Shown: positions 1 to 8,099, counted from the first letter of the stretch. The stretch: 46,982 bases of DNA from Pseudomonas syringae (GCF_021605415.1 NZ_WKEQ01000040.1:1-46982); one strand, 5' to 3'. Program-made: numbers and translations. Notes: generated from the letters alone by a model not told the origin.

Positions 1-1399
1 CATGGTCGATCCAGACAACCTCGTCACCGTCGATGTCCAGACGATGGGCCAGCGAATGGCTCCAGCCGAAACCAAGCCCTGCATCAATCTCGGCCGCGCT
101 GCTTCGATACAGTCGGGTGAAGGCAAATGGCAACAATCCATCCAGCGTGCCATCGGTGAGCGTCAGCAGTTCTTCGCCCGTGACCATCGACACTGGGCAG
201 CCGTTGGTGCAGGTCAGTGGCGCGCAATCGGCACTGTCACCGTTGGGATTTTTCGCTTGATCGGGCTTGTCGTCGTAGGGCTCGTCTTTCTTCAACAAAG
301 CGTTGCGCTTTGCGTCCCACCGGAGTTGCATCCGGCCTTTTTTTATTCCGGCTGCGACGCCGCGAGCGGCAACCGCCTTGTAGCGGTCGATATAGCCGAT
401 GAACGAGTTGACGATGCCGAAAAGTGCCTTCAACAGGCGCGTCACCGCAGAAAGCAATCCCGTTGCACGATCAGCCAGGCGCAACGTCAGGTAAGCGACA
501 CCTGCGCCCGCACCGACAAACGTCAGCACTACGGCAATCAAGATATCGATCAGCAATTGGACCACGAACATCGATATCGCTTCAGCGCTTTTGCCAGCGA
601 TTTCACTGGGCGGCAGCATTTCCAGCCAAAGACTGGCGGAACGCAGCAGCAGGCACAGCGCGGCTTCGTCACTGACCAGCAACTGAAGTTTTTCCATCAA
701 AGCGGGGGCGGTTTGCGCCACTTCAATCAGCTGTGCGGCACCTTCGCCCAACCGATCAGCGAAGGCTCCGGGATCCTTGAGAATGTCCGACAACAAGCCG
801 ATGCCGTCCCACACACCTTCGATGGCTGCCCAGCTGCCGGCCATCATCCCATTGCCCGCCGCCATCGCTACGTCGTGCGACCATTGCGGTTTGAAACCCT
901 GCCATTCGCTGCGTAGCCAGGACTCCAGATTCCCTGCCAGACCTTCATAGGACTTGAACAGGTCGTTTACTTGCGTTGCGGTAACCTCACCGTGAACGCG
1001 TACCCGATAGAACTTGCCCGCCGCGCCTCGAAACTCGCCCCTGCCCTGTGCATCCAGCGTGACGGGCGTAACCTCGCCAGTTTCCACCGCCACCACATCC
1101 ACCATGATGTCGCCCAAGGGAATGTCGTAGACAGATTCGAACTTGCTCTCAATCTTCATCACCCCGTTTTTCGGGCACTGAACGACAGATGAAGAGAAAT
1201 CGCTGTCACTGCTGCTGACGGCAGTACCGAGATCGCCAAAACGGATGATCCGCTCCATGCCCATCAGCGACGGCAGATCCGCTGCATGGCTGACATTGTC
1301 GGCGGAGCGACTCAGCCAGTGATTGAGCTGCTCACGGTAAACGCTGAGGGTTTGAGGAAAGCTGTCGAGCTCCTGCTCGATGCGAATGACCGTTTCCAT
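1..1399 (-). CDS. RHS/DUF6531-family protein, N-terminal part (runs off left edge)
   Basis: I translated this frame by hand; it is open from an ATG at 1399 to the window edge (about 466 residues) and has no stop. Roughly residues 275-325 form a hydrophobic pair of membrane-spanning segments. From about residue 390 there is a CTNGCPVSMVTGEE stretch, followed by LPFAFTRLYRSS and GLGFGWSHSLAHRL, the hallmark entrance of DUF6531/RHS shells. In the known family, such proteins form a hollow beta-cocoon carrying a variable C-terminal toxin, often delivered by type VI secretion; the repeats, core and any toxin lie outside the window. No PAAR motif is visible at the N terminus and no vgrG is adjacent, so this is an orphan rhs locus here. 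The best ribosome-binding site (GAGGG) belongs to an ATG at 1446 in another frame, which stops after 15 codons at a TGATG overlap with this start. This suggests a start-region frameshift or translational coupling. Family call is firm, function inferred. Confidence 0.85.
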   Translation of the reverse strand, partial: METVIRIEQELDSFPQTLSVYREQLNHWLSRSADNVSHAADLPSLMGMERIIRFGDLGTAVSSSDSDFSSSVVQCPKNGVMKIESKFESVYDIPLGDIMVDVVAVETGEVTPVTLDAQGRGEFRGAAGKFYRVRVHGEVTATQVNDLFKSYEGLAGNLESWLRSEWQGFKPQWSHDVAMAAGNGMMAGSWAAIEGVWDGIGLLSDILKDPGAFADRLGEGAAQLIEVAQTAPALMEKLQLLVSDEAALCLLLRSASLWLEMLPPSEIAGKSAEAISMFVVQLLIDILIAVVLTFVGAGAGVAYLTLRLADRATGLLSAVTRLLKALFGIVNSFIGYIDRYKAVAARGVAAGIKKGRMQLRWDAKRNALLKKDEPYDDKPDQAKNPNGDSADCAPLTCTNGCPVSMVTGEELLTLTDGTLDGLLPFAFTRLYRSSAAEIDAGLGFGWSHSLAHRLDIDGDEVVWIDH

Positions 1400-1634
1400 C
1401 AGCGCAGGCAGCAATGCGAAATGAAGTGAAAAACCGGGTCGAACATGAGCGTTCCCTCGCGCAAAAATTAGGCGCGGGAACTGTGCGATGGATCACTCAA
1501 TAAATAAGTCAGCCGAGTAGGCGAATGCCGTAGGAGAAGTCTTTAAAAGAATTCCACTCAATGTCGGGGGCTTGAAACGCAAACGTGGCGAGAGGTTTCC
1601 CTCACGCCACGTTTATCGAATTCGCACCAAGTGT

Positions 1635-2042
1635 TTATTTACTGTCACTGCCCGACGCCAGCTCTTTCAACTTGAGTTCGGCCAGCGGGTGCCCGGCCTT
1701 CGCGGCCAGTCCCCACCAGCGCGCGGCTTCGGTCGGATCCGGAGCCTTGCTGGGACTGCCGGCGAGGCTGATGACACCGACTTGGTAGGCTGCTTTACCA
1801 TCACCAGCGAGCGCCGCCAGTTGCAGCAGCCTGATGCCCTCTTCGCGGGCGCCCAGACCGACGCCGCGAAAAGTCAGGATATGCCCGTAAAAGCTTTGCG
1901 CCCCCACATCACCAAGGTTGGCCATGCGGGCGAACTGACCTTCGAGCCATCGCCAGCCGCGTGGTTGGCGGACGAACCATGACCAGTGAAACAGCCTACG
2001 GGCCAGCCAGTAACTTGCCCGCGCCTTGAGTCGTAAAAACAC
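1635..2042 (-). CDS. Sel1-repeat protein
   Basis: A 135-residue protein with tetratricopeptide-like Sel1 repeats: the stretches around GIRLLQLAALAGDGKAAYQVG and EAARWWGLAAKAGHPLAELK match the repeat spacing (A-x-x-G-x-x-x-A). The N terminus is rich in Arg and Trp and has no clear signal peptide. Sel1 repeats mediate protein-protein contacts; the partner is unknown. The start is GTG immediately after the TGA of the upstream gene (TGAGTG), with no separate leader, so translation is probably coupled to it. It is the last gene of a three-gene minus-strand operon with an unknown protein and an HTH regulator. The following 190 nt before the rhs start hold no gene. Confidence 0.75.
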   Translation of the reverse strand: MFLRLKARASYWLARRLFHWSWFVRQPRGWRWLEGQFARMANLGDVGAQSFYGHILTFRGVGLGAREEGIRLLQLAALAGDGKAAYQVGVISLAGSPSKAPDPTEAARWWGLAAKAGHPLAELKLKELASGSDSK

Positions 2043-2414
2043 TCAAGCCTCCGCCGACTCCGGGTACTCGTATTCGAACACCCGAACCACTTCCGATGCA
2101 TGCCAGGACGCAGCCGCAACACCATCGGACGGCCCGGAAAAGCGCCCGAGACGTTCAACGCACTCAAAAAAACCGGTACGAGGAAGACGACTGGCGCCTT
2201 GGCTGATCACCAGCGAGCTGCGCAGCGGCTGTTCGGCTTTAGCGTCCATCGCCGCCAGATGTTCAAGCGCCGCCGTCAGGGTTTGCATGGCCGGCGAAGG
2301 CAATTGCAAACGTTCGAGCAGTGCCCGGTAAGTCAAGAGATGACGCTGTCTGCGCGCCTGATCCAGCTCCCCCAGCAATCCATCCCAATGTTGACGGCTG
2401 ATGCGTACGCTCAC
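2043..2414 (-). CDS. Conserved hypothetical protein of HTH-Sel1 operon
   Basis: A 123-residue soluble protein without a recognised domain. I chose the GTG at 2414 rather than the ATG at 2429, because GGAGGG lies 5 nt upstream of the GTG and the GTG overlaps the stop of the HTH gene as GTGA, a classical coupling arrangement. The protein is rich in Leu, Ala and Arg, likely helical in its first half (VRISRQHWDGLLGELDQA), and ends in an acidic VFEYEYPESAEA tail. Its position between an HTH protein with an antitoxin-like N terminus and a Sel1 protein suggests one functional unit, but nothing in the sequence fixes a biochemical role. Confidence 0.65.
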   Translation of the reverse strand: MSVRISRQHWDGLLGELDQARRQRHLLTYRALLERLQLPSPAMQTLTAALEHLAAMDAKAEQPLRSSLVISQGASRLPRTGFFECVERLGRFSGPSDGVAAASWHASEVVRVFEYEYPESAEA

Positions 2415-2752
2415 GAGTGTTCCCTCCATCCCGGCACCGTCAATTCCCAGGCCAGGCTGCGGCGAATCGCAGCGTCGGGCAAACGCTCACCACTCTCGAT
2501 CATGGCCAGGTATGAAGGGCTGATGCCTACCGTGCGGGCGAGCGCCTCGATGGCGATACCCTTCCCTTCGCGCAAACTGCGTAATTGATCCAGACCCGGA
2601 AGAATCGGGTCTGTAGAGGTCGCGGACGGCGTTGGAGCCGCAGGCGCGAGTGCTTCATTGATCCCTGCCGCTTTCAGCAAAGCCTGATACTGGGCCCATG
2701 GAAGCACCGCGTATTCGGGCTCGCCTTCGCGTGTAATTATCTGAATATCCAT
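2411..2752 (-). CDS. XRE-type helix-turn-helix protein
   Basis: A 113-residue protein. Residues 1-30 (MDIQIITREGEPEYAVLPW and on) resemble the short strand-helix N-terminal segment seen in small antitoxin-like or XRE regulators. Residues about 52-105 form a lambda-repressor-like HTH: LRSLREGKGIAIEALARTVG followed by ISPSYLAMIESGERLPDAA, where the A-x-x-VGISPSYLAMIESG recognition segment is characteristic. The ATG at 2752 was chosen because GGGG lies 5 nt upstream and the longer reading adds only eight residues. It is first of three coupled genes (GTGA overlap with the next) and may autoregulate the operon. It could be the antitoxin of an undescribed toxin-antitoxin-like pair with the next gene, but no toxin motif is visible. 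Confidence 0.7.
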   Translation of the reverse strand: MDIQIITREGEPEYAVLPWAQYQALLKAAGINEALAPAAPTPSATSTDPILPGLDQLRSLREGKGIAIEALARTVGISPSYLAMIESGERLPDAAIRRSLAWELTVPGWREHS

Positions 2753-2858
2753 GACTACCCCGTAGGACAACGACACTTAGCGAGTCGGCGCTTTTCCTTC
2801 GAAGTGTAATCCTAACAGCGACGAATGTGGCGGGGGGTATCTAATATCCACAGAAAGT

Positions 2859-3314
2859 TCAGGATTTTTTCGGCCCTTGAAGCTGCAGTTGCTCCGGGCT
2901 GTCAGGAAGGCGTTCGACGATAGCGAGTTTTTCCGGCTTCTGCCGATTGCGCCACAGTCGAAAAGCGTTGAGTTCATCGTCGAGGGTTTTCATCAGCCAG
3001 GCGAGGACGGCAATGTCATCGAGCATGCCGAAAACCGGAATGAAATCAGGAATGGCGTCTACCGGACTGAGAAAGTACATCAGACCCGCCACTACCGAAA
3101 TCAAGGCTTTCGGACTGATTGCACGGTACTCGCCACGCCAGTAAGCCAGGCACAGCGACTGAAGCAAACGCAGATCATCCTTGAGCTTGCCCAAGCGATT
3201 GCCTTGCGCAGCGCCTTTGCTGGCCACCGCGAACAACAGCGTCGGCAATCGTCCACGCGCGAGCAAGCGACCGGCCAACGGCAGGAATCGAGCAAAATTC
3301 CACGGAGTTTTCAT
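2859..3314 (-). CDS. YkvA family (DUF1232) membrane-associated protein
   Basis: A 151-residue protein whose central part, about residues 65-112, carries the DUF1232 signature: a hydrophobic helix followed by YFLSPVDAIPDFIPVFGMLDD. In the family this short motif (SPxDxIPDFIPxxGxxDD) defines YkvA-like proteins, whose function is not established. The N terminus is basic and hydrophobic (MKTPWNFARFLPLAGRLLARG). The ATG at 3314 has GGGAAG 6 nt upstream. It stands alone between the HTH operon and the FKBP gene; all read on the same strand, but the fkpA-side terminator at 3561-3592 separates it from that gene. Confidence 0.8.
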   Translation of the reverse strand: MKTPWNFARFLPLAGRLLARGRLPTLLFAVASKGAAQGNRLGKLKDDLRLLQSLCLAYWRGEYRAISPKALISVVAGLMYFLSPVDAIPDFIPVFGMLDDIAVLAWLMKTLDDELNAFRLWRNRQKPEKLAIVERLPDSPEQLQLQGPKKS

Positions 3315-3560
3315 CTAGTCTTCCCGTTGAAATGTTATCCACACAAATTGTGGATAACCTTGTGAACAGAGCTGCATTTCAGCGCTGAAAGCCCCGTTTC
3401 ATAAGGGCTGCGCTTAGATCGGGCGTTTTTTACTCACCTGGAAAAAGCCCAATAATTCATTGACTTGGCCGTTCGAGGCGACTAGTGCTGGCGGCCCTAA
3501 TGCTAGGACTTCGACAACCGCCATCGGTTCGCTCTGTTTACGCTCACCGTTCTCCAGATG

Positions 3561-3592
3561 CAACAACGCCCCGCTTGTGCGGGGCGTTGTTG
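3561..3592 (-). terminator. Terminator after FKBP gene
   Basis: A perfect 14-bp-arm inverted repeat (CAACAACGCCCCGC / GCGGGGCGTTGTTG) with a 4-nt loop begins 17 nt after the FKBP stop. The downstream T-tract on the minus strand is poor (GTTGTTG). The flanking 3315-3608 region otherwise holds only a weak short reading frame (see rejected items) and no convincing gene. Confidence 0.7.
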
Positions 3593-3608
3593 ATGAAGCC
3601 ATCGCGAA

Positions 3609-4325
3609 TTACTTGGCGGCGGCGTCTTCTTTGGCTGGATCCTTGATGGCCAGCAGTTCCAGGTCGAAGACCAGAACCGAATTGGCCGGGATGGCCGGGC
3701 TTGGCGATTGCGCGCCGTAAGCCAGATCGCTAGGAATGTACAGTTTGTACTTCTCGCCAACGTGCATCAGTTGCAGGCCTTCGACCCAACCCGGAATCAC
3801 ACCGCTGACCGGCAGATCGATCGGGCTGCCGCGCTCGACGGAGCTGTCGAATACGGTGCCGTTGGTGAGCTTGCCGGTGTAGTGAACAGTGACGACGTCA
3901 GTCGGCTTTGGCTGCGGGCCATCGGCTTTCTTGACGACTTCGTACTGCAGGCCGGACGCGGTGGTGGTGACACCGGCCTTCTTACCGTTTTCTTCGAGGA
4001 ATTTCTTGCCGGCGGAAGCCGACTCTTCACTCATCTTGGCCATACGCTCTTCGGCACGCTTTTGCAGCGAGGCGAACGCTTCGACCAGCTCTTCATCTTT
4101 CAGCTTCTGTTCTTTCTTGCCGACGGCATCTTCGATGCCCTGGGCTACCGCTTTGGAGTCCAGATCATCCATACCTTCCTGAGCCAGGCTTTTGCCCATG
4201 TTCAGGCCGATACCGTAGGAAGCTTTTTGCGCCGGGGTTTTCAGCTCTACGCTGGTCTGCGAATCACAACCCGCGAGTACCAGGCCTACCAGGGCAACCG
4301 CCGCCGCCAACCGATGCTGTTTCAT
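3609..4325 (-). CDS. fkpA: FKBP-type peptidyl-prolyl isomerase, lipoprotein
   Basis: A 238-residue FkpA/Mip-like isomerase. It begins with a lipoprotein signal ending LVLAGC (lipidated Cys20), then an N-terminal dimerisation domain (about 30-130; KASYGIGLNMGKSLAQEG), a helical linker, and an FKBP catalytic domain at about 140-229 with VVTVHYTGKLTNGTVFDSS, PGWVEGLQLMHVGEKYKLYIP and the final VLVFDLELL strand. It should catalyse prolyl isomerisation and chaperone folding in the periplasm, anchored to a membrane. The ATG at 4325 was chosen because AAGGA lies upstream at good spacing and the signal peptide starts there; a longer frame to 4409 has no such support. A terminator follows; 260 nt of divergent promoter region separate it from the cytochrome gene. 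Confidence 0.92.
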   Translation of the reverse strand: MKQHRLAAAVALVGLVLAGCDSQTSVELKTPAQKASYGIGLNMGKSLAQEGMDDLDSKAVAQGIEDAVGKKEQKLKDEELVEAFASLQKRAEERMAKMSEESASAGKKFLEENGKKAGVTTTASGLQYEVVKKADGPQPKPTDVVTVHYTGKLTNGTVFDSSVERGSPIDLPVSGVIPGWVEGLQLMHVGEKYKLYIPSDLAYGAQSPSPAIPANSVLVFDLELLAIKDPAKEDAAAK

Positions 4326-4585
4326 GCTATTTCCTTGTTCATGCGCCGAAAGGGCAAACGAGTAAAGCCGCGAGCTTATCAGGCCGCCACGACCAATGGC
4401 TACCGGCATGAGAGCAGGAATCTTCTGATAAGTTCAGGGATTAAAACGCATTTGGATAAAGGGAGGATGAAGCTTCTGTCATCTCGATCCGACGACATCC
4501 GATGACACATCCCACAAGACTGACGTAATGGCCACTTGCCGCCACCCCTTCGCCTGAGGCATAAGAGCACAACAAATCGACAAGG

Positions 4586-6406
4586 ATGTTTATCTTGCGC
4601 CTCTTATTCCGTGTGCTGACGTTGTTCGTTGTGCTACTGGGATTCGGTCTTGCAGTAGTCCTGTATTACATCGCCAATCCAAAGCTGCCTTTCAATACGC
4701 CGGTGCAACAGTTGCATTACCTGGATCAATGGAGCGAACACGAACGGCAAATCTACTATTTCACGCCGCAAGGCACACAGATCAAGGGCTTGCGCTATGA
4801 ATGGTTTCAAGCGCTGGAGTTGCCTTTCTCACAGCAACGCTTCGCATCCCCGGAATACCTGGCGCGTTTCGGCTTTCTGACCGACCCCAAACAAAAGGCT
4901 ACTTCGGACAATCCCGGCAATCTGCCGGTGGGCTTCGCCCGGCATCAGAATCCGGGCAGTCAGGAGCAATATCTCGATATCACGTGCGCTGCTTGCCACA
5001 CCGGCGAGCTGCATTTCAATGGCCAGGCCGTGCGCATCGACGGTGGTGCAGCCCAGCACGTCCTGCCTTCCAGTGTTCCTACATTGCGGGGCGGAAGTTT
5101 CGGACAAGCATTGGTCGCCAGTCTGACTTCAACTTATTACAACCCCTGGAAATTCGAGCGTTTCGCCCGCAGTGTGCTGGGCGAGCAATATGACGCGCGA
5201 CATGAGCAGCTGCGTAAAGACTTCAAAGGTTCGCTGAACACCTTTATCAAAGTGGCGTGGAACGACACCCATCGCGGCCTCTACCCTACCGAGGAGGGCC
5301 CGGGGCGTACCGATGCTTTTGGGCGGATTGCCAATGCGACGTTCGGCGACGCCATTTCACCGAGCAACTATCGCGTCGCCAACGCGCCCGTCGATTACCC
5401 GCAGCTGTGGGACATGTGGACCTTCAATTGGGTGCAGTGGAACGGCTCCGCCCAGCAGCCGATGGCGCGCAATATTGGTGAAGCGCTGGGTGTCGGCGCG
5501 ACACTGAGTTTCTTTGACAGTGACGGCCAGCCATTGCAAGGCGAAGCGCGTTATCCCTCGAGTGTTCGCGTCCACGACCTGCACAAAATCGAAGAAACAC
5601 TGCAGAACCTCAAGCCCCCTGCCTGGCCCGAAGCAATATTGGGAGAAGTCGACAAACCGCTGGCCGCCAAGGGCCGCGCCTTGTTCGCTGAAAATTGCGC
5701 CGGATGCCATGTTCCCAAGGAAAAAAAGCAAGGTGAACGCTGGGTTAAGCATCTGCACATGTTGCCAGTGGACGTCATCGGGACCGACCCGAACGCCGCC
5801 AACAATATTGCTGATCACCGCTTCGACCTGACCGCCCTGCAATGGAGTTTGACGGAGCTTTCACACATGGATGTGAAACTGCACCCCAAACCGAAGGAAC
5901 CGCTGGATTTGAGCCAACTGTCCGTGGCCAAAGGCTTGGCTTATGTCACGGCATTTGTCGAGCAGCGTGCTTATCGCGAAGCCGGTGTGAATACGCCTGA
6001 GGAGAAAGCCAGGCTCGACGGTTTCGGTCTGCCGATTGGTGTTCGCGAAAAAGTCGCCTATAAGGCGCGTCCTCTGGCAGGCGTCTGGGCAACGCCGCCA
6101 TTTCTGCACAACGGCTCAGTGCCTAGCCTTTACCAGTTGCTGTCGCCTCAAGACGAGCGCGCCACCACTTTCTATAAGGGCACCTTTGAGTATGACCCTC
6201 GGCACTTGGGGTACCGCCCCGAGGCGTTCACCAACGGATTTCTGTTTGATACCCGCCTCACCGGCAACCACAACAGCGGGCACGAATTCCGTGCCGGATC
6301 GCTGGGCAACGGGGTGATTGGCCGGTTACTCCAGCCCAATGAACGCTGGGCATTACTGGAATACCTCAAAGTCTTGGGCGGCCCGTTGGAGGGGCAATTG
6401 CCATGA
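4586..6406 (+). CDS. Di-haem cytochrome c (RoxA/peroxidase-like)
   Basis: A 606-residue secreted or membrane-anchored c-type cytochrome. Residues 4-30 form one hydrophobic segment (signal or anchor). Two haem-binding CxxCH motifs are present, CAACH at 134-138 and CAGCH at 371-375, a wide spacing typical of the large di-haem family that includes rubber oxygenase RoxA and the proteins annotated as di-haem cytochrome c peroxidase. The segment PPFLHNGSVPSLYQLLSP near residue 510 is a conserved feature of that family. The substrate is unknown here; oxygenase-like or peroxidase-like redox chemistry in the periplasm is an inference. Its stop overlaps the start of the catalase-family gene (ATGA), so the two are surely cotranscribed and probably act on the same oxidant or substrate. 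Confidence 0.85.
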   Translation: MFILRLLFRVLTLFVVLLGFGLAVVLYYIANPKLPFNTPVQQLHYLDQWSEHERQIYYFTPQGTQIKGLRYEWFQALELPFSQQRFASPEYLARFGFLTDPKQKATSDNPGNLPVGFARHQNPGSQEQYLDITCAACHTGELHFNGQAVRIDGGAAQHVLPSSVPTLRGGSFGQALVASLTSTYYNPWKFERFARSVLGEQYDARHEQLRKDFKGSLNTFIKVAWNDTHRGLYPTEEGPGRTDAFGRIANATFGDAISPSNYRVANAPVDYPQLWDMWTFNWVQWNGSAQQPMARNIGEALGVGATLSFFDSDGQPLQGEARYPSSVRVHDLHKIEETLQNLKPPAWPEAILGEVDKPLAAKGRALFAENCAGCHVPKEKKQGERWVKHLHMLPVDVIGTDPNAANNIADHRFDLTALQWSLTELSHMDVKLHPKPKEPLDLSQLSVAKGLAYVTAFVEQRAYREAGVNTPEEKARLDGFGLPIGVREKVAYKARPLAGVWATPPFLHNGSVPSLYQLLSPQDERATTFYKGTFEYDPRHLGYRPEAFTNGFLFDTRLTGNHNSGHEFRAGSLGNGVIGRLLQPNERWALLEYLKVLGGPLEGQLP

Positions 6407-7569
6407 TCATGACAACCTTCCAAAAAGAACTGCCCTGGCTCGCCCGACTTTGGCTCGGTATCGGCCGCTTGCTAAGCAAGATCGTACTGGTTTTGCTTGT
6501 ACTCGGCCTGCTCGGCTGGGCAGTGGTGACAGCCTGGTTTGCCTGGCAACACCGTGGCCCGGTGTCGGCGCTGGAACAGATTCCCGCAGGCGAAGCGGCC
6601 ATGACCCAGGACGTGATACAGACTGCCGTACGCATTGTCGACCAACACCGCGAAAGCACGCGTTACCTGCGCGATGCCCACGCCAAGGCCCACGGCTGCG
6701 TGAAGGCGCAGTTGCAGGTGCTGACGGATCTGGCGGCAGACCTGCGCCAAGGTGTGTTCAGCGATCCGGGCAAAACCTGGCAAGCAATCATGCGACTGTC
6801 CAACGGCAATGCCTATCCGCAGTTCGATAACATGCGCGACGCTCGGGGCATGGCGATCAAGCTGTTTGATGTGCCCGGCAAGCAATTGCTGAGCGATCGG
6901 CAGGGTCGAACGGAGCAGGATTTCGTGATGTTCAGCCACCCGAACTTTTTTGTCAGCGATGTCGCCGAATACCGTCAGAACGTGGCCGCCCAGGCGGATG
7001 GCAAGAAGATCATGGCGTTTTTCCCTGGCTGGGATCCGCGAACGTGGCAAGTCCGCCATCTGTTTATTGCTTTAGCGACACTTTCCCCGCCGCCGGACAG
7101 CCCGACGAATACCACGTACTTTTCGGTTTCGCCCTACAAGTTTGGTCAGGCAAACGCCAAATTCCGGGTGATGCCGGATCCGGATAATTGCCCGGCCTAC
7201 ACTTTGCCGAAACAGAATCATGACCTGCCGAACTTTCTGCGCAGTGCCCTTGACCAGCAATTGTCAACGGATCGTGCCCCGGCCTGTTTCGTGCTGCAGA
7301 TACAACGCCAGGACGCAAACAAATACATGCCGATCGAGGACACCAGCATCGAATGGCGTGAGCAGGATTCAGCCTTCGAAACCGTGGCACGAATAACGTT
7401 GCCGCCCCAGGATTTCGACACCCCGGCGCTGAACCTGCAATGCGACAACCTGTCCTTCAATCCATGGTTTGGCATTCAGGAGCATCGGCCAGTCGGAGGG
7501 ATCAATCGGTTACGCAAAGCGGTATATGAGGCCGTCAGCGATTATCGGCATAGTCGCAACGGCAATTGA
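6403..7569 (+). CDS. Catalase-family haem protein, membrane-anchored
   Basis: A 388-residue protein with an N-terminal transmembrane helix (about 27-47: IVLVLLVLGLLGWAVVTAW), then a domain of the catalase superfamily (y4iL-like subgroup). The conserved landmarks seen are the His-containing DAHAKAHGCVKAQ near residue 95, the MRLSNGNAYPQFDNMRDARG block and the YFSVSPYKFGQ block. It is much shorter than true catalases (about 480 or more residues) and lacks their C-terminal part, so peroxide dismutation should not be assumed; small members of this superfamily also include peroxygenases and hydroperoxide-metabolising enzymes. It overlaps the di-haem cytochrome stop by four bases. GGAGGGG lies upstream; either ATG 6403 or ATG 6409 could start it. 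Confidence 0.8.
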   Translation: MIMTTFQKELPWLARLWLGIGRLLSKIVLVLLVLGLLGWAVVTAWFAWQHRGPVSALEQIPAGEAAMTQDVIQTAVRIVDQHRESTRYLRDAHAKAHGCVKAQLQVLTDLAADLRQGVFSDPGKTWQAIMRLSNGNAYPQFDNMRDARGMAIKLFDVPGKQLLSDRQGRTEQDFVMFSHPNFFVSDVAEYRQNVAAQADGKKIMAFFPGWDPRTWQVRHLFIALATLSPPPDSPTNTTYFSVSPYKFGQANAKFRVMPDPDNCPAYTLPKQNHDLPNFLRSALDQQLSTDRAPACFVLQIQRQDANKYMPIEDTSIEWREQDSAFETVARITLPPQDFDTPALNLQCDNLSFNPWFGIQEHRPVGGINRLRKAVYEAVSDYRHSRNGN

Positions 7570-7727
7570 TCACGATGGCAGCGCCTCTGTGACGCTGACC
7601 TGTCCCGATTGTGTCCAGCTGTCGCTTTGGCGAAGTACGTTCAGTTCGCCGGCATCTGCCAGCCTGTCCGACAGATGCTGCATAGTTACCACGTCGCAAG
7701 AGGCCGGTTTGCCAAACGCCAGACAGC

Positions 7728-7754
7728 AGAAAGCCCGCATAAAGCGGGCTTTCT
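7728..7754 (-). terminator. Rho-independent terminator of distal tRNA-Val/Asp unit
   Basis: Perfect 11-bp arms AGAAAGCCCGC / GCGGGCTTTCT with a 5-nt loop lie about 40 nt past the 3' end of the promoter-distal tRNA-Asp. The stem is symmetrical and could also end transcription of the catalase-family gene from the other side. Confidence 0.75.
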
Positions 7755-7792
7755 GGGTGGCATCTGGCGTTCAGCGTTCCAGATACCGAATA

Positions 7793-7869
7793 TGGCGCAG
7801 CGGACGGGACTCGAACCCGCGACCCCCGGCGTGACAGGCCGGTATTCTAACCGACTGAACTACCGCTGC
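7793..7869 (-). tRNA. tRNA-Asp (GTC), copy 2
   Basis: A 77-nt tRNA with encoded CCA. Acceptor arms GCAGCGG / CCGCTGC pair fully, the D-loop reads AGTCGGTTAGAAT, the anticodon loop is CTGTCAC (GTC, aspartate) and the T-loop GTTCGAGTC. It is identical over the tRNA to the copy at 8164-8240. It follows tRNA-Val on the minus strand and is followed by a terminator. Confidence 0.95.
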
Positions 7870-7887
7870 GCGAAACAATGAAAGTAG

Positions 7888-7963
7888 TGGTGGGTGATGA
7901 CGGGATCGAACCGCCGACATTCTGCTTGTAAGGCAGACGCTCTCCCAGCTGAGCTAATCACCC
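7888..7963 (-). tRNA. tRNA-Val (TAC), copy 2
   Basis: A 76-nt tRNA with encoded CCA, acceptor GGGTGAT / ATCACCC, D-arm TAGCTCAGCTGGGAGAGC, anticodon loop CTTACAA (TAC, valine) and T-loop GTTCGATCC. It is identical to the copy at 8260-8335 and precedes tRNA-Asp by 18 nt. Confidence 0.95.
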
Positions 7964-7984
7964 AGTACCTTCGTTGCGGGGCGC

Positions 7985-8012
7985 ATTATGCCACAGATTT
8001 CCATAAAGTCTT
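7985..8012 (-). promoter_or_regulatory. Possible promoter of second Val-Asp tRNA unit
   Basis: A CATAAT -10 element (complement of 7985-7990) is followed by the GC-rich discriminator GCGCCCCGC, typical of stable-RNA promoters. The -35 region, near 8007-8012, is poor (AAGACT-like). It sits between the terminator of the first unit and tRNA-Val copy 2, so the second unit appears to be separately transcribed. Confidence 0.4.
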
Positions 8013-8099
8013 GATTTAATTGAATATTTTCTCAAATAAATCTGGAAACCGGCGAAACGACACGACCTGCAGGAACAACGTACAAACTTTGAGGCAGAA

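Noticed and set aside
2..916. 304-codon plus-strand frame at the left edge
   Set aside because: It is the antisense of the RHS frame, rich in Gln/Arg, with no ribosome-binding site; the minus frame has clear RHS motifs.
3414..3602. 62-codon frame after the FKBP gene
   Set aside because: Its first third is the arm of the FKBP terminator and its internal ATG lacks a good ribosome-binding site; no family resemblance.
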